Assembly: GCA_049459795.1 (NCBI GenBank)
Contig: JBMUDS010000045.1
Location: forward strand, 1 to 6,570
Length of the DNA: 6,570 bases
From: SYAN01 sp049459795
GTDB taxonomy: Bacteria > Actinomycetota > Actinomycetes > Nanopelagicales > Nanopelagicaceae
Direction of reading: 5' to 3'
The translations under genes were made by a program, and so were the position numbers. The notes beneath the pieces were generated by a model. That model saw only the letters and a program-made list of their open reading frames with translations. It was not told the origin of the DNA and did no database searches. The first letter of the stretch is position 1. Every line of letters starts with the position of its first letter. This document shows positions 1 through 4,593 of this stretch, piece by piece.

Positions 1-1
1 C

Positions 2-997
2 TCATCGCCCCTTCAATTCGCCACGAACCAAGTGATAGAGAAGTGCCTGGATCGTCGTTCGTCTATGGAACGCCTGTCGCCATATGACGGAGCGTGGTCC
101 ATCAATCACCGATGTGGCAACCTCTTCCTCGCGATGTGCAGGTAAACAATGCATGAAGATCGCATCATCTGCGGCAAGCGCCATCAAAGTATCGTCGACT
201 TTGTAAGGAGCAAGCGCCTTCATCTTCGCAGCACGCTCTGATTCTGGATCGCCCATCGACATCCATACATCGGTATAGAGGACGCTCGCGCTGCGCGCTG
301 CCTCTTTAGGATCATGGATCACTTCCACTTTCGCACCGGACTTTGCTGCGATCTCTTGAGCCTTCTTCACGACGGATGCATCAGGAGCGAATGAACCTTC
401 AGGAGTACTCGCAACCACATGGGCTCCCATGATGGCTCCCATAATCAACCAGGCATGAGACATGTTGTTGCCATCGCCGAAGTAGACGAGCTTGCGGGCA
501 CTCGATCCAGAACCACTAGCGCCAGAACCACTAGAACCCGCTCCACCAGATCCATTAAGAAAACCATCGCCAAAGTGCTCGACCATCGTGGTCCAGTCAG
601 CAAGGAGTTGGGTTGGGTGATCATCATCCGTGAGCCCATTGATCACAGGAATCGATGCATACTTCCCAAGTTCATCGACATCCGATTGCTTAAAGGTCCT
701 AATGATCAGCGCATCACAGAATCCACTGATGATGCGTGCGGTATCGGCGATCGTCTCGCCACGTCCTAATTGGAGATCCTCTGCTCGAAGGAAAATCGGA
801 TGAGCGCCTAAGTGAGCCACAGCACTTTCAGAAGCGAGTCGCGTACGAGTCGAAGGTTTGGTCATGTAGATCGCGACTGTCTTGCCTGCGAGTTGCGATG
901 AAGCCTTCAGCGGATTCTCGGCGAACTCTTTCGCGGACCTAAGAATCAACTCCACATCTTCGCGGGATAGATCCTCGGTTCGTAACAGGTCTTTCAT
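2..997 (-). CDS. argF: Ornithine carbamoyltransferase (anabolic OTC)
   Basis: Transfers the carbamoyl group of carbamoyl phosphate to ornithine to give citrulline, a cytoplasmic step of arginine biosynthesis. At 331 aa it is complete, slightly longer than usual. Visible motifs in order: STRTR (residues 49-53, carbamoyl-phosphate binding), the Arg of 'IIRTF' (R100), HPTQ (127-130), GDGNN (174-178), DVWMSMG (243-249, ornithine-binding SMG loop) and HCLPAHR (283-289, with the catalytic Cys). Two oddities are present. A Gly/Ser stretch (about 149-167) is inserted just before the 'KLVYFGDGNN' strand. The usual C-terminal 'DEAENR' signature reads 'RQAFHR' (307-312), keeping only the Ala and the Arg. 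The ATG at 997 has no Shine-Dalgarno sequence and lies 8 nt from a -10-like box, so a leaderless mRNA is likely. No other arg gene is visible, and the gene may continue an operon to the left of the window. The family call is very secure; anabolic rather than catabolic is inferred. Confidence 0.96.
   Translation of the reverse strand: MKDLLRTEDLSREDVELILRSAKEFAENPLKASSQLAGKTVAIYMTKPSTRTRLASESAVAHLGAHPIFLRAEDLQLGRGETIADTARIISGFCDALIIRTFKQSDVDELGKYASIPVINGLTDDDHPTQLLADWTTMVEHFGDGFLNGSGGAGSSGSGASGSGSSARKLVYFGDGNNMSHAWLIMGAIMGAHVVASTPEGSFAPDASVVKKAQEIAAKSGAKVEVIHDPKEAARSASVLYTDVWMSMGDPESERAAKMKALAPYKVDDTLMALAADDAIFMHCLPAHREEEVATSVIDGPRSVIWRQAFHRRTTIQALLYHLVRGELKGR
500..553 (-). repeat. Gly/Ser low-complexity insert in argF
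   Basis: This in-frame tract codes for about 18 residues made almost only of Gly, Ser and Ala (residues 149-166 of ArgF). At the DNA level it contains a near-perfect 15-bp tandem duplication: the pentapeptides SSGSG and ASGSG share the same 'agtggttctgg' core. It sits between the HPTQ domain and the GDGNN strand, where homologues such as mycobacterial ArgF have a short surface loop. It is probably a flexible loop tolerated outside the active site, created by replication slippage. Confidence 0.85.
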
Positions 998-1005
998 TTA
1001 CTCAG

Positions 1006-1011
1006 TTTATA
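1006..1011 (-). promoter_or_regulatory. Putative -10 box for argF (leaderless)
   Basis: Read on the minus strand, TATAAA ends 8 nt before the argF ATG. Transcription starting about 7 nt downstream of this box would begin at or next to the start codon, giving a leaderless message, which is common in Actinobacteria. There is no convincing -35 hexamer at 17-18 bp and no Shine-Dalgarno sequence. No ARG box (ArgR site) was recognised by eye. Confidence 0.5.
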
Positions 1012-1013
1012 GA
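1008..1013 (+). promoter_or_regulatory. Putative -10 box for the DUF3039 operon (leaderless)
   Basis: TATAGA on the plus strand ends 8 nt before the GTG at 1022 and overlaps the argF -10 box on the other strand. The spacing is exactly mirror-symmetric about the centre of the intergenic gap. This supports the GTG as the true start and a leaderless mRNA. The -35 region is not recognisable. Confidence 0.42.
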
Positions 1014-1021
1014 CTCCGCAC

Positions 1022-1471
1022 GTGAATCGAGAGGCGAGAATAGGCTCACAGAGCGCGGAATCCGCAGATCTCAAGGTTGTAATTGATCCCACGTATCTCG
1101 TAAAGATGGCGAAATGGCCATGGTCACCAGATCGCTCAAGTCCCGCGCAAGATCCAACTCGAGGCCCAATAGAGTCCACCGAAGAAGCATCAAGCATCAG
1201 CGTCCTTGATCCCGATCTCATCGAAGAACCTCTCGAACCTGGCGATCATGAGCGCTATTCGCACTATGTTCTCAAAGAGAAGATCGTCGAATCAGCAGTC
1301 ACTGGAAAATCTGTCCGCGCTCTTTGTGGAAAGAAGTGGATCCCTGGTCGCGATCCGATGAAGTTTCCGATCTGTCCGATCTGCAAAGAGATCCATGAGG
1401 GAATCCGCAAGCGAGATGAAGGTAACGGCTCTGGTGGCTCTGGTGATTCTGGTGGATCCAGTAATGAGTGA
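1022..1471 (+). CDS. DUF3039 family protein
   Basis: This is a conserved actinobacterial protein of unknown function. The DUF3039 core lies at residues 71-130: 'LEPGDHERYSHYV', then 'ALCGKKWIPGRDP' and 'FPICPICKE'. Three cysteines (C102, C118, C121) with nearby histidines (H76, H81, H125) suggest a small zinc-ribbon-like metal site; this is inferred from residue pattern only. The core is close to the whole length of many homologues. Here it is preceded by a variable, probably disordered N-terminal stretch of about 70 aa and followed by a Gly/Ser repeat tail (134-147). The GTG start at 1022 is chosen because it sits 8 nt after a -10-like box; an internal ATG at 1106 is the alternative, and neither has a Shine-Dalgarno sequence. 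The stop overlaps the start of the following GH18 gene (ATGAGTGA), so the two are probably translationally coupled. Family call is strong; the N-terminus is uncertain. Confidence 0.88.
   Translation: MNREARIGSQSAESADLKVVIDPTYLVKMAKWPWSPDRSSPAQDPTRGPIESTEEASSISVLDPDLIEEPLEPGDHERYSHYVLKEKIVESAVTGKSVRALCGKKWIPGRDPMKFPICPICKEIHEGIRKRDEGNGSGGSGDSGGSSNE
1427..1462 (+). repeat. 9-bp tandem repeat encoding a (GSG)n-like tail
   Basis: Four consecutive 9-bp units, ggctctggt, ggctctggt, gattctggt and ggatccagt, encode GSG-GSG-DSG-GSS at the C-terminus of the DUF3039 protein. The first two units are identical. The G-rich RNA also lies directly upstream of the GH18 start codon and could act as a weak ribosome-binding region for it. 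Confidence 0.85.
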
Positions 1472-3407
1472 CGGCGACCGGCGAAACGGCACTCAACAGA
1501 GATCTCGTCGCTCGTCGATCACGCATGCGATGAGCACTCGTGCGCTTCTCTTAGCTCTCTTCGTATCTTCTCTATCCGTGATCTCATCGCAACACAGTGA
1601 TAGCGCATACGCTGCTGATACGACTTCAGTGACGACAACTTCTAATGCAATCCCCGGCGCAAGCCCCAGTGCCACCCCCAGTTCAAATCCCAGCACCACC
1701 GAAGCAACCCCCACGATCCAAGACCCCAACAAACCGCCGCGAAGGATCTGGAGTGGCTGGATTCCTTACTATTCGATGCGTACCTCACTTCCAGCAGCGC
1801 TCAACAACAACGATTTGATCCGTGAAGTGATGCTCTTTTGGTACACGCTCAAAGAGCCAACCAGGATCCTTGATCTCTACAAGGGAGCGAATCCGAATGT
1901 CCCGATGGACACCCCGCTCGCACAACTTCGAAGCGCTGGATATCTCCTGATCCCAACGCTCACTGATGGCACCGAGAAACTCGAGCTTCAATCGATCATG
2001 TCGAAGCCGAAACAACGGACCCAAACGATCAACACCATCCTCGAACTCGTTCGCTCGAAGAACTTCGATGGCATCGACCTCAACTTCGAAGGTTTCGCCT
2101 TCAAAGATGGCACTGCATCGTGGGAGAAGACCAGACCGCTATGGGTCGAGTTCGTCAAAGAGCTCTCGATAGCGCTCCGTGCTGAGGGAAAACTCCTCTC
2201 GGTCACGACTCCAGTCCTCTTCGATCCTGCATCAGGTAAGCGCGGATATTGGGTCTATGACTGGGTCGGGATCGCAGAATATATCGATCGCCTTCGCGTG
2301 ATGACCTATGACTATGCGACATCTCGTCCTGGACCGATCGGTCCACTCTTTTGGGCAGAGGATGCGATGCGCTATGCGACATCGGTGATGCCAGCATCGA
2401 AGATCTTCATGGGCGTCGCTGGTTATGGTCGCGATTGGGTGACAAAAGTGACAGGCACATGCCCAAAGGATGTCGCCGGAATCGTCAAAGCGGGTGCGAA
2501 GGCTTCGACATTCGTGATGCGCGACGCAGCTAATCTCGTCGCTCGATACGGTGCCAACGCCCAATATCGAACGCGCGAAGGCGAAGTGAACTTCACCTAT
2601 GAGCGGACCTACACCGGTGTCACCGCTAATGGGAATCCGACGACATGCACGGCGAGTAGGACTGCTTGGTTCCAAGACTCCCGTGGCTATATGGCGCGCG
2701 CACAACTCGTCGAGAAGTATCGATTGGGTGGACTTGTCGCTTGGACGATCGGCATGGAGGAGTCGAATGCGATCCTTGCAGTCCGCGGCGTCGCTCGTGA
2801 GATCGCACCTGACATCGTCCGTGCGGATCTATCACTCGATCGCGACACCATCCGTTATGGAGAGATCGTTCAAATCAATGCACGATTCATGCTTCCCGAC
2901 AAAGTCCCGGCGGCGAACCTTCCCACCACGATTCAGATGCGTGTCAGTGATGGCGGATGGCGCGATATCTATCGATCGACGACGGACATCGAAGGACGCA
3001 TCGTGGTCAATTCGATCCTCGGACGTGGAGTGCAATTCCGGGCGATATCGGAGGGAAGTTGGGAGCGATTGGCTTCGACATCCACGGAAGTCGCAGTGAG
3101 AGTCGATCCCGTTCTCTCGCTCCAAGGTCCGGCCTTGAGCACCGTCGGTCGAAGCGAGACTTTCACAGCGACCATCACGCCAGCACGTGAAAAAGGCACG
3201 ATCGTTCTCGAGCAGTTAGATCGCAAGAGCGGCAAATACCTTGAGGTCGCTCGTGGCAAGATCGATGGTTCCGGGTCAGTCAGCCTTCCGGCGACGATGT
3301 CGGAAGGCTTCCTCTCGTTTCGCGCTCGCTTACAGGCCAAAGGGGAGAGCGCTGCCTCACCAACAGCCCTTGTCAGTTCGACTCAGTGGGTGACTGTCCT
3401 TCGCTAG
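1464..3407 (+). CDS. Secreted glycoside hydrolase family 18 protein
   Basis: This is an exported GH18 protein of 647 aa. The start at 1464 overlaps the stop of the DUF3039 gene; an upstream in-frame ATG at 1395 only extends into DUF3039 coding sequence, and an ATG at 1530 also precedes the signal peptide. Layout: basic n-region and hydrophobic core (about 23-42), likely signal peptidase site AYA|AD after residue 50, a Ser/Thr/Pro linker (51-93), and a TIM barrel (about 95-445) with DGIDLNFE (202-209), MTYDY (280-284) and a C-terminal barrel Trp (W427, 'GGLVAWTIGME'). Residues 450-647 look like two beta-sandwich (Ig-like) domains. The proton-donor Glu (E209) is present, but the last Asp of the DxxDxDxE motif is Asn (N207). 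The overall style resembles peptidoglycan- or spore-cortex-type GH18 proteins (YaaH/SleL-like) more than classical chitinases, so the substrate may be a beta-1,4-GlcNAc-containing wall polymer. Family is secure; substrate and activity are inferred. Confidence 0.9.
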   Translation: MSDGDRRNGTQQRSRRSSITHAMSTRALLLALFVSSLSVISSQHSDSAYAADTTSVTTTSNAIPGASPSATPSSNPSTTEATPTIQDPNKPPRRIWSGWIPYYSMRTSLPAALNNNDLIREVMLFWYTLKEPTRILDLYKGANPNVPMDTPLAQLRSAGYLLIPTLTDGTEKLELQSIMSKPKQRTQTINTILELVRSKNFDGIDLNFEGFAFKDGTASWEKTRPLWVEFVKELSIALRAEGKLLSVTTPVLFDPASGKRGYWVYDWVGIAEYIDRLRVMTYDYATSRPGPIGPLFWAEDAMRYATSVMPASKIFMGVAGYGRDWVTKVTGTCPKDVAGIVKAGAKASTFVMRDAANLVARYGANAQYRTREGEVNFTYERTYTGVTANGNPTTCTASRTAWFQDSRGYMARAQLVEKYRLGGLVAWTIGMEESNAILAVRGVAREIAPDIVRADLSLDRDTIRYGEIVQINARFMLPDKVPAANLPTTIQMRVSDGGWRDIYRSTTDIEGRIVVNSILGRGVQFRAISEGSWERLASTSTEVAVRVDPVLSLQGPALSTVGRSETFTATITPAREKGTIVLEQLDRKSGKYLEVARGKIDGSGSVSLPATMSEGFLSFRARLQAKGESAASPTALVSSTQWVTVLR

Positions 3408-3427
3408 CGTCCACAGGTGAGTCGCAC

Positions 3428-3444
3428 AAGGGATCACATCCCTT
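3428..3444 (+). terminator. Short perfect hairpin downstream of the GH18 gene
   Basis: The 17-nt sequence AAGGGAT-CAC-ATCCCTT forms a perfect 7-bp stem with a 3-nt loop, 20 nt after the GH18 stop. Only a short T run (TTT) ends the right arm, so it is a weak candidate intrinsic terminator. Because it overlaps the possible -35 region of clpS it could equally be a protein-binding operator or an mRNA-stabilising structure. The palindrome is certain; its role is not. Confidence 0.4.
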
Positions 3445-3462
3445 TCGATATGGCCACATAAT
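3433..3462 (+). promoter_or_regulatory. Possible sigma70-type promoter of clpS
   Basis: ATCACA (3433-3438, 4 of 6 match to TTGACA) and CATAAT (3457-3462, 5 of 6 match to TATAAT) are separated by 18 bp, in the 91-bp gap ahead of clpS. Predicted transcription start is near 3469, leaving a leader of about 30 nt. The -35 element falls inside the 3428-3444 palindrome. Prediction by eye only. Confidence 0.35.
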
Positions 3463-3498
3463 TGCGCCCTGAAGGAAAGTGAGATCCCCAAAGAGACG

Positions 3499-3801
3499 AT
3501 GATGGCAACGAGTACCAAATTACCCCCCAGTCTCGAAGAACTTGCAGAGACTGAGTTCAATCCCGATCGGCCATGGCTCTGTGTCGTTTGGGATGACCCG
3601 GTCAACCTCATGAACTACGTGACCAAGGTCTTCATGATGGTCTTTGGTTACCCCCGCTATAAAGCGACGGAGTTGATGCTTAAAGTCCACACCGAAGGCA
3701 AGGCAGTCGTCTCATCCGGAACACGTGAAGAGATGGAACGAGATGTCGCAAAACTCCACGAATATGGATTGTGGGCGACGATCCAACGCGACGATGAATA
3801 A
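3499..3801 (+). CDS. clpS: ATP-dependent Clp protease adaptor ClpS
   Basis: ClpS binds proteins with destabilising N-terminal residues (N-degrons) and delivers them to the AAA+ unfoldase (ClpC or ClpA type) for degradation by ClpP in the cytoplasm. The 100-aa product has a short disordered N-terminus (about 1-22) and the ClpS fold: 'WLCVVWDDPVNLMNYV' (26-41), 'ATELMLKVHTEGKAVV' (56-71) and 'LHEYGLWATIQ' (86-96). D32/D33 and H64 correspond to the substrate-pocket Asp and His of E. coli ClpS (D35/D36 and H66). The Trp where E. coli has N34 is, from memory, usual in actinobacterial ClpS. Start is ATG-ATG at 3499/3502, and either Met could be used. Only a weak 'AGAG' lies upstream. The gene is followed after 15 bp by a DUF2017 gene, the standard partner in Actinobacteria, so co-transcription is likely. 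Nicotinate phosphoribosyltransferase, often the other neighbour, is absent here. Confidence 0.95.
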   Translation: MMATSTKLPPSLEELAETEFNPDRPWLCVVWDDPVNLMNYVTKVFMMVFGYPRYKATELMLKVHTEGKAVVSSGTREEMERDVAKLHEYGLWATIQRDDE

Positions 3802-3816
3802 GTCAATCATTACCCG

Positions 3817-4593
3817 ATGAGCGAAGAGACTGCAGATCACGTTGATCGCATCCGCCATACCTTCTCTTCTCAAGAGAGATTCGTCCTCGTCAATCTTGCG
3901 GAACAGATCCTTGAGCTCTTAGGTCAATCTTCAGTCTCTCGCGATCCACTCCATGATCTCGTCGGGATCTCCGGGAATGAGTTACCGCCGGATGATCCGG
4001 TATTGAAGCGACTCCTTCCTAGTGCTTATCAAGAATTACAAGATGCAGCAGAGTTCCGCCGATACACGGAGGATGCGCTGCGAGATAGGAAACGTGCACA
4101 TGCCTATCGTGTTCGGGAGATGCTCCTTGATGGGGATGCGCCAGAGATCTTCATCCAAGGCGAGAAAGAGGTAGAGGCGAGTGCGGTGACGCTCTCGATC
4201 GAAGGTGAAGATGTCTGGGCATGGCTAGGCGCGCTCAATGACATACGCCTTGCGCTCGCAGTTCGCCTTGATATCGGTGGCCCCACGATGGGGGATCTTC
4301 CAAATGATCAACATCGCGTTAGCGAGGGGAATCGTTCGGAGTCATCTACGTCGTCTACATCGTCTACATCGTCGACCTCATCGGGAAATTCCTCGGAAGA
4401 TATCCACCGACGTTATGAATTGATGACGGAGAGCGATCCGATGAAGGCGGTCTATGCCGTCTATAGCTGGTTGGGGTGGTTACAAGAGAACTTCTTGCGG
4501 CAGATCGATCCGGAGATGACGGATACCGACGATTCGGATACCGACCAAATGGACCCCGACGATATGGACCCTACTTCTTTTTCCAACCCTTAG
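3817..4593 (+). CDS. DUF2017 family protein with repeat insert and acidic tail
   Basis: This protein of unknown function is usually encoded directly after clpS in Actinobacteria; a link to Clp-dependent proteolysis is inferred from that position only. Family features: 'VNLAEQILELLG' (25-36), 'DDPVLKRLLPSAYQ' (58-71), 'AAEFRRYTEDALRDRK' (77-92), 'WAWLGALNDIRLALAVRLDI' (133-152), and, near the C-terminus, 'MKAVYAVYSWLGWLQE' (about 209-224). At 258 aa it is longer than typical members, by my recollection around 180-200 aa. The extra length comes from a Ser/Thr repeat (176-189) splitting the last two conserved blocks, and an Asp-rich pentapeptide-repeat tail (229-253). No signal peptide or membrane segment is seen. 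The ATG at 3817 lacks a clear Shine-Dalgarno sequence, and translation may depend on coupling to clpS. The 3' end overlaps the convergent gene by 23 bp. Confidence 0.85.
   Translation: MSEETADHVDRIRHTFSSQERFVLVNLAEQILELLGQSSVSRDPLHDLVGISGNELPPDDPVLKRLLPSAYQELQDAAEFRRYTEDALRDRKRAHAYRVREMLLDGDAPEIFIQGEKEVEASAVTLSIEGEDVWAWLGALNDIRLALAVRLDIGGPTMGDLPNDQHRVSEGNRSESSTSSTSSTSSTSSGNSSEDIHRRYELMTESDPMKAVYAVYSWLGWLQENFLRQIDPEMTDTDDSDTDQMDPDDMDPTSFSNP
4342..4383 (+). repeat. 9-bp tandem repeat encoding (SST)n in DUF2017
   Basis: About 4.7 copies of a 9-bp unit: tcatctacg, tcgtctaca, tcgtctaca, tcgtcgacc, tcatcg. They encode (Ser-Ser-Thr) repeats at residues 176-189. The two central units are identical, which points to recent slippage. 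The tract lies between the conserved 'ALAVRLDI' and 'MKAVYAVYSWLGWLQE' blocks, so it probably forms an exposed linker. Confidence 0.9.
4501..4575 (+). repeat. 15-bp repeat encoding an Asp-rich pentapeptide tail
   Basis: Five consecutive 15-bp units encode QIDPE, MTDTD, DSDTD, QMDPD and DMDPT at the end of the DUF2017 protein. Units 2 and 3 share the 11-mer cggataccgac (4520 and 4535). Units 4 and 5 share atggaccc (4549 and 4564). The phase is strictly in frame. The last unit runs into the region shared with the convergent gene. Confidence 0.8.
4571..4593. other. 23-bp convergent (tail-to-tail) gene overlap
   Basis: The stop codon of the leftward surface-protein gene (CTA at 4571-4573, TAG on the minus strand) lies upstream of the TAG of the rightward DUF2017 gene (4591-4593). 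Both reading frames use these 23 bases, one for the end of the acidic tail (…TSFSNP) and the other for the Lys-rich tail (…GWKKK). There is no intergenic space for a shared bidirectional terminator. Confidence 0.85.

Noticed and set aside
419..769. 116-codon open frame on the plus strand opposite argF
   Set aside because: It is antisense to strongly conserved argF codons, has no family likeness and is rich in Arg/Thr/Ser as expected for a reverse-complement shadow of Gly/Ser codons.
500..1462. Gly/Ser tracts resembling engineered flexible linkers, raising the idea of a synthetic construct
   Set aside because: The tracts sit inside native genes, differ in unit length and codons, share the local codon style, and recur at several unrelated loci; no vector, tag or cloning scar pattern is present.
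1395..1463. Upstream in-frame ATG (1395) that would extend the GH18 protein by 23 residues
   Set aside because: The added segment lies wholly inside the conserved end and repeat tail of the DUF3039 gene in another frame and does not resemble a signal peptide n-region; ATG at 1464 fits a normal stop-start overlap.
2232..2705. 157-codon open frame opposite the GH18 barrel
   Set aside because: It has a Cys/His/Arg-rich shadow composition, overlaps the catalytic region of a clear GH18 gene, and has no start signal or motif.
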